A stretch of DNA of 52,259 nt from a virus: positions 1-52,259 of the IMG/VR virus record IMGVR_UViG_3300030106_001108; one strand, written 5' to 3'. Every line of letters begins with the position of its first letter. The first letter of the stretch is position 1. The notes below the pieces were generated by a model, which did not search any database, had not been told where the DNA came from, and saw only the letters and a list, made by a program, of their open reading frames with translations. Of this stretch, positions 40,645-49,173 are shown piece by piece. The translations under genes and the position numbers were made by a program.

Positions 40645-41170
40645 TGATATAAATAAAGAGGTTAGTGAGGTCTCTCTAAAAACGCTCACCGATAAAGCAA
40701 ATAAAATGGTAGAGCTTGAAGAATTAGTAGAAGAAAAACAAGCTAGTCTAAAAGCTACACAAAAAGAATTAAAAACTTTAAGTGAAGAAGAAATACCTGC
40801 TTTACTAAGTGAAGTAGGATTAAGTGAAATAACTTTAACTAATGGTCATAAGATAAGCACTAAAGCTTATTATTATGGACGTATAACTGAACATAACCAA
40901 CAAGAAGCATTTGAGTGGTTACAAAACAATGGTCATGGAGATATTATAAAAAATGTAGTATCTGTAAATTTTGGCAGGGACGAAGACGTTAATGCCGAAC
41001 AGCTCTTAGAAACCCTTAAAGATAGTGGGTACTCTACCAGCGGTAAAAAGTGGGTAGAGCCTATGACTCTTAAAGCGTTTATAAGGGAACAAGTTGAAAG
41101 TGGTAATGACCTCCCACTTGAAACTTTTAATGTTTACGTAGGTCAAAAAACAAGGATAAATAAAAAATGA
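40637..41170 (+). CDS. Conserved early protein with coiled coil
   Basis: 177 residues. A coiled coil (LEELVEEKQASLKATQKELK, about 27-50) precedes an alpha/beta domain with YYYGRITEHNQQEAFEWLQN, NGHGDIIKNVVSVNFGR and KKWVEPMTLKAFIREQVESG (about 75-160). This is a phage replication-module family without an assigned function, to my knowledge. It overlaps its neighbours by eight and four bases. Interaction with the primase or single-stranded DNA is possible but unsupported by a motif. Confidence 0.72.
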   Translation: MFDDINKEVSEVSLKTLTDKANKMVELEELVEEKQASLKATQKELKTLSEEEIPALLSEVGLSEITLTNGHKISTKAYYYGRITEHNQQEAFEWLQNNGHGDIIKNVVSVNFGRDEDVNAEQLLETLKDSGYSTSGKKWVEPMTLKAFIREQVESGNDLPLETFNVYVGQKTRINKK

Positions 41171-41934
41171 AAAATGAAATAAGTGAAAAGAAAAATACTG
41201 ATATAGCCGTACCGTCAGAGTTTTACGATGACGCAGGTAGTGGGCTTGAAAATATTGGTGCTGAAGACGTTACTATACCACGTTTAAAAATCTTACAGGC
41301 TATGAGCCCAGAGGTTAATAAACATGACGGTAAGTATGTTGACGGTGCTAGTACAGGCGACATTATCAATACGGTAACAAGTACACTTTATAACGAAAGT
41401 AACCCACTAATAGTATTACCTGTGGCGTATAAACGTTTGTTTTTAGAGTGGACACCTAGAGAGTCTGGGGGAGGGCTAGTAGCTCAACACGATGACCCTG
41501 CTGTTTTAGAAAAAACTACTAAAAATGAGCAGTATCAAGACGTTCTAGAAAACGGTAACTATATCCAAACTTCAGCTACACATTTTGTATTAGTTATTAA
41601 TGCAGACGGTAGCTATGACACAGCTATGATATCTATGGCGGGTACACAACTTAAAAGGTCTCGTACATGGAACTCAATGATGGCTAGTGTAAAGATGAAG
41701 TCTGGCGATAAAGTATTTACACCACCTACTTTTAGCCATAAGTATGGTTTAAATTGTGTACAAGAGTCTAACGACCGTGGTACATGGTTTGGTTGGGGTA
41801 TTACTGCTAAAGGTCAGGTTACTGGAGATGAGATGACTTACTATGAAGCTGCAAAAACTTTTGCTGAACAAGTAGGGGGAATAAATTTATCTCAAACTAG
41901 TGCTAACGCTGAGACGGGCGAAGCACCGTTTTAA
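41167..41934 (+). CDS. Conserved early protein, possible ssDNA-binding role
   Basis: 255 residues. Features include ENIGAEDVTIPRLKILQAMSP (about 27-48), LFLEWTPRESGGG and the aromatic-rich FGWGITAKGQVTGDEMTYYE, plus a flexible polar C-terminus. The family is common just before primase/helicase genes in marine phages. An OB-like single-strand-binding function is often suspected there, but I see no decisive motif. It is followed by a terminator-like hairpin, so it may be made in excess over downstream genes, as expected of a binding protein. Confidence 0.65.
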   Translation: MKNEISEKKNTDIAVPSEFYDDAGSGLENIGAEDVTIPRLKILQAMSPEVNKHDGKYVDGASTGDIINTVTSTLYNESNPLIVLPVAYKRLFLEWTPRESGGGLVAQHDDPAVLEKTTKNEQYQDVLENGNYIQTSATHFVLVINADGSYDTAMISMAGTQLKRSRTWNSMMASVKMKSGDKVFTPPTFSHKYGLNCVQESNDRGTWFGWGITAKGQVTGDEMTYYEAAKTFAEQVGGINLSQTSANAETGEAPF

Positions 41935-41941
41935 TTAACGT

Positions 41942-41969
41942 GGGGGAGTAATATCCCCCTTTTATTTTT
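41942..41969 (+). terminator. Terminator-like attenuator inside the early operon
   Basis: GGGGG (41942-41946) and CCCCC (41955-41959) enclose AGTAATAT and are followed by TTTTATTTTT. It lies between the putative binding protein and the primase, and may lower expression of the genes beyond. Confidence 0.75.
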
Positions 41970-41978
41970 GGAGAGTGT

Positions 41979-43484
41979 GTGGAGTTACACAAGAGTTTTT
42001 ACGACATTTTTGAGGGATCACGTAGAGCTCACGGTGTATTCAATATAGATCAAAACGGCACAGGATTAAAACAACAAGGCGTAGCTAAAACAATTAAAAC
42101 CGCTGGTCCAACTTCAGAAAATTGGAGGGCACATCTAGACGGTAAAGCTGGGCTAGGCATAATTCCTATCAATGAAGATAACCAAGTACGTTGGGGGGCT
42201 ATAGATATAGATACCTATTCCCTCGACATACCAGAACTAGTATTAAAAATACAATCATTTAATCTACCTTTAGTAGTATGTAGGTCAAAAAGTGGCGGTG
42301 CCCATGTATTTTGTTTTGTAAAAGAATTTATACCTGCTGGAGATATGCAAGATAAACTAAGAGAATTAGCAGCAGGATTGGGCTATGGCGGAGTAGAAAT
42401 ATTTCCTAAGCAAAGAGAAGTTTTAGTTGATAGAGGAGATATAGGAAGCTGGTTAAACATGCCATATTTTGAGGGTGAAAATTCTGTAAGGTATGGGTAT
42501 AACCCTAAAGGTGTAGCATTAAGTCCAGAAGAGTTTGTAGCTTATGTACGTAGTCAAACTATAACTCATCAAGAAGTATTAGATTTAAAAGTACCTGAGA
42601 TAGATGATATAGAGGGTGGACCACCGTGTTTAAAAATATTATTAAAGCAAGGATTCCCCGAGGGTACACGAAACAATGGCTTGTTTAACGTAGGTGTTTA
42701 TTTAAAACAAGCTACACCCGATAAATGGGAAAATCAAATAGAAGAATATAACCGTAAATATGTAAGTCCGCCTTTACCAGCACAAGAAGTATTAACTTTA
42801 ATAAGTACGTTAAAGAAAAAAGAATACAATTATAAATGCAGTGATGAACCTATACGTTCCTACTGCGATGTACAAAAGTGCAGAACGTGTAAGTTTGGTG
42901 TAGGTAAAGGCAATACAGCACCAACTTTTTCTAGTTTATCTAAGCTTGATTCTAAACCACCGCTGTGGTTTTTATCTATAGACGATAAACGTTTAGAGCT
43001 AACTACAGAAGAATTACAAAATCAAACTAAATTTCAAAGGGTGTGTATGGAAACGTTAAACCTTATGCCTCCTAAAACTAATGAACGTGCATGGCAAGCA
43101 CAGATACAATCTCTTATGGATAACGGTATGGAAATTATAGAAGTAACTTCTGACGTATCAACACATGGTCAGTTTTTAGAATTACTAGAATCATTTACTA
43201 CCGACTTAGCACAAGCTAGTACACGAGAAGAAGTATTACTAGGTAAACCTTATAGTGAGGGTGGTTTTACGTATTTTAGAATAAAAGATTTTAGAGAGTT
43301 TTTAGTTAAACATAAATTCACAGAGTTAGAAACTAATAAAATAGCTAGTAAGTTAAGGGATATGAAAGCACAAACTAAGTTTTGGAATTTAAAAGGTAGA
43401 GGAACTAACGTTTGGTTTATAAAAGAATTTGAGTATAAAGATAATACTTTAGAGGGGCATAACTTTGAGGACGATTTACTATGA
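41979..43484 (+). CDS. Archaeo-eukaryotic-type primase (AEP/PrimPol)
   Basis: 501 residues from a GTG start (TTTTGGAGAGTGT upstream). AEP motifs are WGAIDIDTY (Asp76, Asp78; metal site) and CRSKSGGAHVFCF (about 101-113, motif II with His109), followed by VEIFPKQ and the third acidic region LVDRGD. A Cys cluster (CSDEPIRSYCDVQKCRTC) forms a probable zinc-binding segment around 287-305. The C-terminal third is helical and may be a primase C-terminal or helicase-loading part; no Walker A is present. It overlaps the helicase gene by four bases. Confidence 0.88.
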   Translation: MELHKSFYDIFEGSRRAHGVFNIDQNGTGLKQQGVAKTIKTAGPTSENWRAHLDGKAGLGIIPINEDNQVRWGAIDIDTYSLDIPELVLKIQSFNLPLVVCRSKSGGAHVFCFVKEFIPAGDMQDKLRELAAGLGYGGVEIFPKQREVLVDRGDIGSWLNMPYFEGENSVRYGYNPKGVALSPEEFVAYVRSQTITHQEVLDLKVPEIDDIEGGPPCLKILLKQGFPEGTRNNGLFNVGVYLKQATPDKWENQIEEYNRKYVSPPLPAQEVLTLISTLKKKEYNYKCSDEPIRSYCDVQKCRTCKFGVGKGNTAPTFSSLSKLDSKPPLWFLSIDDKRLELTTEELQNQTKFQRVCMETLNLMPPKTNERAWQAQIQSLMDNGMEIIEVTSDVSTHGQFLELLESFTTDLAQASTREEVLLGKPYSEGGFTYFRIKDFREFLVKHKFTELETNKIASKLRDMKAQTKFWNLKGRGTNVWFIKEFEYKDNTLEGHNFEDDLL

Positions 43485-44983
43485 AAGAGTGGAATATTGT
43501 TCTTGGACCTCCAGGCACAGGTAAAACTACATATTTATTAAATACCGTAGAGAATTTATTTGATAAGGGTATAGCCCCGTATGAGTTAGCATACGTTGCT
43601 TTTACTAAAAAAGCTGCAACAGAAGCTCTATCAAGAGCCATAGTTAAGTTTGACTATGCTGAAGACTCATACACATATTTTAGAACTATACACTCGCTGT
43701 GTTATTTTTGGCAGGGTTTAACTAAAACAGATATTCTTGACCGTAAAGATTTACGCACGTTTAGTAAGTTGATAGGAGAAAAAATAAGTAGTGCATGGGA
43801 CGGTGAAAATTTAATGGCGTTAAACTCAAAAGGTGATAACATGTTATTTTTAGAAAACATGGCACGTAATACCTGTTCTGATTATAAAAGGACATGGATG
43901 TTATCTAACTCTGATATAAGTTGGATGCATTTTGATTGGTTTGTACAAAGTTATAACAATTTTAAAGAGAGTAATTTCTTATTAGATTATACAGATATGC
44001 TTTCTGGTTTTTTAAATATGGACACTAGCCCTATGTTAAAAGCTTTGATAGTAGATGAAGCTCAAGACTTATCAGCTTTACAATGGAAGTGTGTACATAA
44101 GTTAGCTAAAGAAACTGAGCATGTTTACATAGCAGGTGATGATGACCAAGCTATTTATAAATGGGCAGGTGCAGATACAGAGCATTTTATAAATTTACAT
44201 GGTAAAGAAATATACCTTGATCAATCTTATAGAGTACCTAGAAAAATACATGACGTAGCTTTGAACATAGTTAGTAGAATAAAACGCAGAAGAGATAAAA
44301 CTTGGATACCTAAAAAAGAAGAGGGTACAGTTACTTATCACAAAAGTTTTGAACACATAGACATATCAAAAGGTGAGTGGTTGATACTAGCTAGGAACAA
44401 TTACCTACTAGGTAAAGTAGAAGAGCACGTAAAAAATTCTGGATATTTCTATACTAAAAGTGGTAAGCCTAGTGTTACAGATAATTTAATACAGGCTATT
44501 AAAGATTGGGAAAGTTTACGTAAGGGTAAAAGTTTAGAGGGATATAAAATTAAAAAGATTTACGGTTATATGAAGGCAGGCAGAGGTGTGAAAGTAGGAT
44601 ATAAAACTATGAAAAAAGCTGACCCTGAAGCTTTCTACTCAATCAATGATCTTAAAAAAGATTATGGTTTGATGGTAGATGGTATATGGCACAAGTGTTT
44701 TGATTTATTAGGCAATATCAATACTCAATATATAATCAATGGTTTAAAGAAAGGTGAAAAAGTAAATGCTTCAAGAATTAAAATGAATACCATACACGCT
44801 ACTAAGGGCGGTGAATGTGATAACGTTATACTTTTAACCGACGTAGCTACTAAAACGTATGACGAGCTTATACGTAGCCCTGACAATGAGTGTAGGGCTT
44901 TTTATGTAGGCGTAACTAGAGCTAAGCAAAACCTACACATAGTACAAGGGAGAACTAGGAAAGAATTTAAAATTATGATTTAA
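43481..44983 (+). CDS. UvrD/Rep-like superfamily 1 helicase
   Basis: 500 residues. All motifs are visible: I GPPGTGKTT (9-17), Ia AYVAFTKKAA, II LIVDEAQDLSALQW, III IAGDDDQAIYKWAGAD, IV LDQSYRVP, V TIHATKGGECDNVILL and VI FYVGVTRAKQNLHIV. It is shorter than bacterial UvrD (about 720), as is usual for compact phage 3'-5' helicases. Together with the primase directly upstream it likely unwinds the fork. It ends just before a separate promoter at 44986. Confidence 0.94.
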   Translation: MKEWNIVLGPPGTGKTTYLLNTVENLFDKGIAPYELAYVAFTKKAATEALSRAIVKFDYAEDSYTYFRTIHSLCYFWQGLTKTDILDRKDLRTFSKLIGEKISSAWDGENLMALNSKGDNMLFLENMARNTCSDYKRTWMLSNSDISWMHFDWFVQSYNNFKESNFLLDYTDMLSGFLNMDTSPMLKALIVDEAQDLSALQWKCVHKLAKETEHVYIAGDDDQAIYKWAGADTEHFINLHGKEIYLDQSYRVPRKIHDVALNIVSRIKRRRDKTWIPKKEEGTVTYHKSFEHIDISKGEWLILARNNYLLGKVEEHVKNSGYFYTKSGKPSVTDNLIQAIKDWESLRKGKSLEGYKIKKIYGYMKAGRGVKVGYKTMKKADPEAFYSINDLKKDYGLMVDGIWHKCFDLLGNINTQYIINGLKKGEKVNASRIKMNTIHATKGGECDNVILLTDVATKTYDELIRSPDNECRAFYVGVTRAKQNLHIVQGRTRKEFKIMI

Positions 44984-45014
44984 CTTTACTTTTTATACTG
45001 AAGTAAAGTAAAAT
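44983..45014 (+). promoter_or_regulatory. Internal early promoter within a 9-bp inverted repeat
   Basis: ACTTTACTT (44983-44991) and AAGTAAAGT (45001-45009) are perfect inverted arms. They hold -35 TTTACT (44986-44991), a 17-base spacer and -10 TAAAAT (45009-45014). Same class as the promoters at 1163-1247 and 1865-1982. It drives the nuclease and DNA-modification genes. Confidence 0.6.
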
Positions 45015-45034
45015 TATACATAGGATAAGTTAGT

Positions 45035-45529
45035 ATGAATATATTTTACGTAGATAAAGACCCAGCAAATGCTGCTATGTGTTTACCAGATAAACTAGTA
45101 GTAAAAATGCCTTTAGAATCAGCTCAAATGCTAAGTACAGCACACCGTTTATTAAGTGGCGATGACTACTGTGATGAGCGTGGTATTTACTTAAAGGCTT
45201 ACATGAATCATCCATGTACTATATGGGCTAGGGAAACTAGTCAAAATTACTTATGGTTATATTATCACTTTTATTTTTTATGTAGAGAGTATGAAACTAG
45301 GTATGATAGACAGCATTTAAGTTTTACAAAACTTAACGATGCATTATCTCAATTACCGCTCAATATACCTGATGCAGGTTTAACTACTATGCCTCAAGCT
45401 ATGCCTGACGAGTACAAAAACAATGACCCAGTACAAGCTTACCGTGATTACGTAGTCAATGAAAAAACTTACGCACAGTGGAATAAAATACCTAGCAGAC
45501 AACCAGAGTGGTGGCAAATTGCGTCCTAG
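45035..45529 (+). CDS. Conserved phage protein of unknown function
   Basis: 164 residues. MNIFYVDKDPANAAMCLPDK, VVKMPLESAQMLSTAHRLL, NHPCTIWARETSQNYLWLY and PDAGLTTMPQAMPDEYK form a sequence family I recognise from many T4-like and marine phages. Some relatives are labelled pyrimidine-dimer glycosylase-like, which I cannot verify here. Conserved His, Cys and Trp residues suggest an enzyme. First gene after the internal promoter. Confidence 0.75.
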   Translation: MNIFYVDKDPANAAMCLPDKLVVKMPLESAQMLSTAHRLLSGDDYCDERGIYLKAYMNHPCTIWARETSQNYLWLYYHFYFLCREYETRYDRQHLSFTKLNDALSQLPLNIPDAGLTTMPQAMPDEYKNNDPVQAYRDYVVNEKTYAQWNKIPSRQPEWWQIAS

Positions 45530-45863
45530 TAGTGCTAAGGCTAAAGGACGTAAGCTACAGCAGTGGTTTACTAATAAATTAGTAGAGATACTTAAACTTG
45601 ATGCAGAAGATTTAGAAAGCAGACCTATGGGTAGTCAAGGTGAAGATATAATTATGGGTAAACAGTCACGTGATAAGTTTCCTTATAGTATAGAGTGTAA
45701 AAATCAAGAAGCAGTTAACTTGTGGAAAGCGTATGCACAAGCAGAAGAAAACTGTAAAGGTTACGAGCCTTTAGTAGTGCTTAAACGTAATAGAAGTAAA
45801 CCACTAGTATTACTTGAAGCTGAATATTTTATTAAATTACATGAGGAGAAAAATGAGAGCTGA
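45519..45863 (+). CDS. PD-(D/E)XK-type nuclease (Holliday-junction or DNA-repair endonuclease)
   Basis: About 114 residues from TTG 45519 (LRPSSAKAKGRK). An in-frame ATG at 45459 would add 20 residues and overlap the previous gene by 71 bases. The core is GRKLQQWFTNKL, then SRPMGSQGEDIIM with the catalytic Asp, then FPYSIECKNQE with the E-x-K pair, then helix WKAYAQAEENC. This is the compact alpha-beta-beta-beta-alpha nuclease fold of phage resolvase-like enzymes. It likely processes branched DNA before packaging. Confidence 0.82.
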   Translation: MRPSSAKAKGRKLQQWFTNKLVEILKLDAEDLESRPMGSQGEDIIMGKQSRDKFPYSIECKNQEAVNLWKAYAQAEENCKGYEPLVVLKRNRSKPLVLLEAEYFIKLHEEKNES

Positions 45864-46701
45864 TTTAAATTTAAAAAGGGTAGATGATTTTAATAGGTTT
45901 ATGGTAGAAAGACATAATATATTTATACGTAAAGAGTTATCAAAACTACCATACCCATGGAGTCAAGACCCTATACTAACCGAGTTTAGTTTTTGTAACG
46001 TGTATCGTGAGTTAGACAAGGTAACTATATGGATAAGGGAAAACTGGAGAGAGCCACACGCTGACAACCCTAACCTACCTTTTGCTATGGCTATGGCTAG
46101 GCAAATAAATTGGCCAGACACTCTTGAGGAAATAGGTTTTCCTCATACGTTTGACCCTGAAAAAGTAAAAGCCATAATGCAGGCTAGAAAAGATAGGGGC
46201 GAAAAGGTATATACAGGGGCATACATGTTAACTGGTACGTTGGGTGGCACTAAGATAGAGCAAACCGTAGATAAAATACTGTTGCCTTTATATAAAAATT
46301 TTCCTAATGACTATAGTAGTTTAGAAAATTGTTGGAAAAGTTTTTTACCATACGCTGGGTTTAGTGATTTTATGTCTTACGAAGTAGTAACAGATTTACG
46401 ACACACTAAATGGTTAGCGGGAGCACCAGATATCATGACTTGGGCTAATCCTGGACCAGGAGCTATGAGAGGACTAAATAGAATATTTGGCAGGGAATTA
46501 AATAGTAAACAAAAGAAACCTTTATTTATACAAGAAATGAGAGATTTACTAGCCTTACTTAATAATGAGCCACTACCACTAGAGATGAGAGATATAGAAC
46601 ATTGTCTATGTGAGTTTGATAAATACGAGAGGGTACGTCTAGGTCAAGGTAGACCACGTGCTAAATATAAACCACGTGAATATACGGAGGATCTACTATA
46701 A
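45853..46701 (+). CDS. 5-hmdU-DNA-kinase-helical / thymine-pyrophosphorylase-like protein
   Basis: 282 residues from ATG 45853 (GAGGAGAAAA upstream); the in-frame ATG at 45814 lacks such a site. The blocks FMVERHNIFIRKELSK, PWSQDPILTEFSFCNVYREL, NLPFAMAMARQINWPDTL, GLGRP-like KYERVRLGQGRPRAKY and PYAGFSDFMSYEVVTDLR match a helical family linked to hypermodified thymine synthesis (5-hmdU DNA kinase helical domain or alpha-glutamyl/putrescinyl-thymine pyrophosphorylase). No P-loop is present, so any kinase domain would be a separate protein. It sits directly before a glycosyltransferase and a thymidylate-synthase homologue. Confidence 0.75.
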   Translation: MRADLNLKRVDDFNRFMVERHNIFIRKELSKLPYPWSQDPILTEFSFCNVYRELDKVTIWIRENWREPHADNPNLPFAMAMARQINWPDTLEEIGFPHTFDPEKVKAIMQARKDRGEKVYTGAYMLTGTLGGTKIEQTVDKILLPLYKNFPNDYSSLENCWKSFLPYAGFSDFMSYEVVTDLRHTKWLAGAPDIMTWANPGPGAMRGLNRIFGRELNSKQKKPLFIQEMRDLLALLNNEPLPLEMRDIEHCLCEFDKYERVRLGQGRPRAKYKPREYTEDLL

Positions 46702-47483
46702 TGATTATTTATATTCCAACTAGAGGCAGGGCAGACAACCAAGTTACCTTGTCATTTTTTCCAGAAGACATGCGTAAAGACGTAGTGTTAGTTATCGATG
46801 AAGATGAAAAACATTTATACGAAAATAAATACGATTGTAAATACATGGTTATACCTGAAGATATAAAAGGTATAGCTAAAAAACGTCAGTACATACATAA
46901 ACATACTGAGGATAAAAAGATAGTAATGTTAGATGATGATTTACGTTTTTATATACGTAAGTCTCCTACAGACTGGCATTTAAGATACTTAGAGCCTGAA
47001 GAGTATAAAGCTTTATTTGGTTTACTTGATAAGTGGCTAGACGATTATGCCCATGTAGGCGTAAGTGCTAGGGAGGGTAATAATAGAGTAGAACACCTAG
47101 CGGTAGAAAATACAAGATATATGAGGGTACTAGGCTATAACTTAGATATGTTTGATGGTATAGAGTTAGGCAGAGTTGATGTTATGGAAGACTTTGACAT
47201 AAATCTGCAATTATTGCGTCAAGGTAAGCCGAGTAAAATTAGCTACTATTACGCACAAGGTCAAAAAAGCTCTAACGCAGAGGGTGGCTGTAGTGAGTGG
47301 CGTACTATAGAAGTACATAACGCTGGGGCAGAAAAGCTACACGCCCTACACCCAGATTTTGTTAAGGTAGTAGAAAAAGAAACTAAAACTGCTTGGAATG
47401 GTTTGCCTCGTAAAGATGTAAATGTACAGTGGAAAAGAGCTTTTAAAAGTGGTCAGCAGGTAAAACAAGGAGGGCTGTGGTAA
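46701..47483 (+). CDS. TET-associated-type glycosyltransferase (DNA base glycosylation)
   Basis: 260 residues. The N-terminus IYIPTRGRADNQVTLSFF, the Asp-rich MLDDDLRFY (about 76-84, nucleotide-sugar/metal site), YAHVGVSAREGNNR, RVDVMEDFDINLQLLRQGK, YYYAQGQKSSNAEGGCSEWR and VEKETKTAWNG are the conserved blocks of the TAGT family, a GT-A-like fold. Members add sugars to hydroxymethylated bases in phage DNA. Overlaps of one base on each side join it to the two neighbouring modification genes. Confidence 0.85.
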   Translation: MIIYIPTRGRADNQVTLSFFPEDMRKDVVLVIDEDEKHLYENKYDCKYMVIPEDIKGIAKKRQYIHKHTEDKKIVMLDDDLRFYIRKSPTDWHLRYLEPEEYKALFGLLDKWLDDYAHVGVSAREGNNRVEHLAVENTRYMRVLGYNLDMFDGIELGRVDVMEDFDINLQLLRQGKPSKISYYYAQGQKSSNAEGGCSEWRTIEVHNAGAEKLHALHPDFVKVVEKETKTAWNGLPRKDVNVQWKRAFKSGQQVKQGGLW

Positions 47484-48490
47484 TGGATGTTATAAACTGT
47501 AGAAATGTAAATGATGGGTTTATAAAAGCTATGGATATGCTATCTTTTGATCAACAAGATATAAGAGAAAGTAGAGCAGGTCAAGTAATAGAGCATGATA
47601 CACCAGTAGCTACGGTATTTAGTAAACCTTATGAAAGAGTTTTATTTGAAGAAGTAAGAGACGCTAATCCTTTCTTTCACTTTATGGAGGGGCTATGGAT
47701 GTTAGCGGGTCGTAATGATTTAGGGTTTGTAAGAAAGTACAATAAACGTATGTCTGAGTATAGTGACGACGGTATAAGTTTACATGGTGCATACGGCTAT
47801 AGATGGATAAAACATTTTAACGTTAATCAAATAGATGTAATAATTAAAAGATTGAAAAAAGATCCTACCGATAGACGTTGTGTTTTACAAATGTGGGACG
47901 CTAAGTCTGACCTCAACCGTGCTGGAGTAGATGTGCCTTGTAATACGTGTATATATTTTAAGATACGTAATAACGAGTTATTGATGACTGTAAGTAATAG
48001 GTCTAACGATGTTATATGGGGCACATTCGGGGCTAATATAGTACATATGTCTATGTTACAGGAATATGTGGCTAGTGCCTTAGATGTTAGTATCGGGGCG
48101 TATACTCAGGTTAGTGATAGTTTCCATGCTTATACCAATGTGTTTGATGAGATGCATGCTAGGCTTGAAGAGTTAGAATTATTTGATTTTTATTTTATGA
48201 AACATATAGAAAACCCATATGAAAATAGAGCTATAAACTATTACCCAATGGTAAACCAGACTAGTATAGTAGACTGGAATAAAGATTTAGATAAATTTTT
48301 AGAACGTAAACCTTTTGAAGATATGGACTTTGAAGATATATTCTTCAGTCATGTAGCTGTACCATTACAAGATGCTTGGGCATTACATAAACTAGGCGAA
48401 ACTGATGACGCTATGTCAGAAGTACAAGAGTGTATAGCTACTGACTGGGCAACAGCAGGCTTTGACTGGCTTATGAGGAGAGCTAAATGA
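47483..48490 (+). CDS. Thymidylate synthase homologue, probable dUMP hydroxymethylase
   Basis: 335 residues from ATG 47483 (AAGGAGGG eight bases upstream); GTG 47477 is also in frame. The TS fold is shown by FFHFMEGLWMLAGRND, phosphate-binding DRRCVLQMWD (Arg131-Arg132), nucleophile Cys153 in VPCNTCIYF, and SNRSNDVIWGTFGANIVHM. The Asn of GANIV (185) aligns with the Asn that selects dUMP, so it should act on dUMP rather than dCMP. The Trp/Phe-rich WGTFGAN differs from the LGLPFN of true TS. In this cluster, 5-hydroxymethyl-dUMP synthesis is more likely than plain dTMP synthesis; that is inference. Confidence 0.8.
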   Translation: MDVINCRNVNDGFIKAMDMLSFDQQDIRESRAGQVIEHDTPVATVFSKPYERVLFEEVRDANPFFHFMEGLWMLAGRNDLGFVRKYNKRMSEYSDDGISLHGAYGYRWIKHFNVNQIDVIIKRLKKDPTDRRCVLQMWDAKSDLNRAGVDVPCNTCIYFKIRNNELLMTVSNRSNDVIWGTFGANIVHMSMLQEYVASALDVSIGAYTQVSDSFHAYTNVFDEMHARLEELELFDFYFMKHIENPYENRAINYYPMVNQTSIVDWNKDLDKFLERKPFEDMDFEDIFFSHVAVPLQDAWALHKLGETDDAMSEVQECIATDWATAGFDWLMRRAK

Positions 48491-49173
48491 GTGATAAAAT
48501 TTATCAATGGTCGTATAGTAGACTTAGCACGTTTGAGAGCTGTCCTAAAAAAGCATACTATGCTTATGTTAAACGTATTAAAGAGCCTGGAAATAAATAC
48601 ATGGAACGTGGTAAAACTATGCACAGCATGTGTGAGGATTATATAAGGGGCAGATACGAAGACATACCTAAAGAGTTAGCTGATTTTGAAGAAGCTTTTG
48701 ATAATTTAAAAGAGCTACATTTAAAAGGTTATGTAACTTGTGAGGGTGATTGGGCTTTTGATAAAGACTGGAAACCTGCTCCTTGGTTTGGTGACACAAC
48801 TTGGGGCAGAGCTAAAGTAGATGCTTTTGTATACATAGACGGTCAACCTAACGCTAGAGTTATAGATTTTAAAACAGGTAGGTATGACGGTAATCAAGAA
48901 ACACACAGAGAGCAGTGTGAGTTATATGGAGCCGTTGTGTTAGAACGTATGCCAGAAGTAGAAACTATAACTACAGAGCTGTGGTATTTAGACCATGGTA
49001 AAATAGATAGATATGAATATAGTGAAGATAACATTACCTATAAAAGAGAAAAGCTTAATAATAGAGCCGTAGCTATGACAGAAGCTACAGAGTTTCCAGC
49101 TAAACCGAGTACATTCGGTTGTAAGTGGTGTTATTTTGGTAAGGAGAAAATTTGTGAAGACAGGTATGAATGA
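48487..49173 (+). CDS. RecB/Cas4-like PD-(D/E)XK nuclease with Fe-S-type cysteines
   Basis: 228 residues. It begins WSYSRLSTFESCPKKAYYAY, the usual RecB-family start. The catalytic core includes RGKTMHSMCEDYIRG (His), WGRAKVDAFVY (Asp), RVIDFKTGRYDG (D-x-K) and EQCELYGAVV. One Cys near the N-terminus (Cys19) and three at the end (CKWCYFGKEKIC) match the four-Cys iron-sulphur arrangement of AddB/Cas4 enzymes. It is probably a 5' or 3' exonuclease acting in phage recombination or host DNA breakdown. Confidence 0.85.
   Translation: MSDKIYQWSYSRLSTFESCPKKAYYAYVKRIKEPGNKYMERGKTMHSMCEDYIRGRYEDIPKELADFEEAFDNLKELHLKGYVTCEGDWAFDKDWKPAPWFGDTTWGRAKVDAFVYIDGQPNARVIDFKTGRYDGNQETHREQCELYGAVVLERMPEVETITTELWYLDHGKIDRYEYSEDNITYKREKLNNRAVAMTEATEFPAKPSTFGCKWCYFGKEKICEDRYE

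Noticed and set aside
47483-48490. dCMP hydroxymethylase (T4 gp42-type)
   Set aside because: The residue aligned with the TS dUMP-selecting Asn is Asn, not the Asp typical of dCMP hydroxymethylases, so a uracil substrate is more likely. Alignment by eye leaves some doubt.
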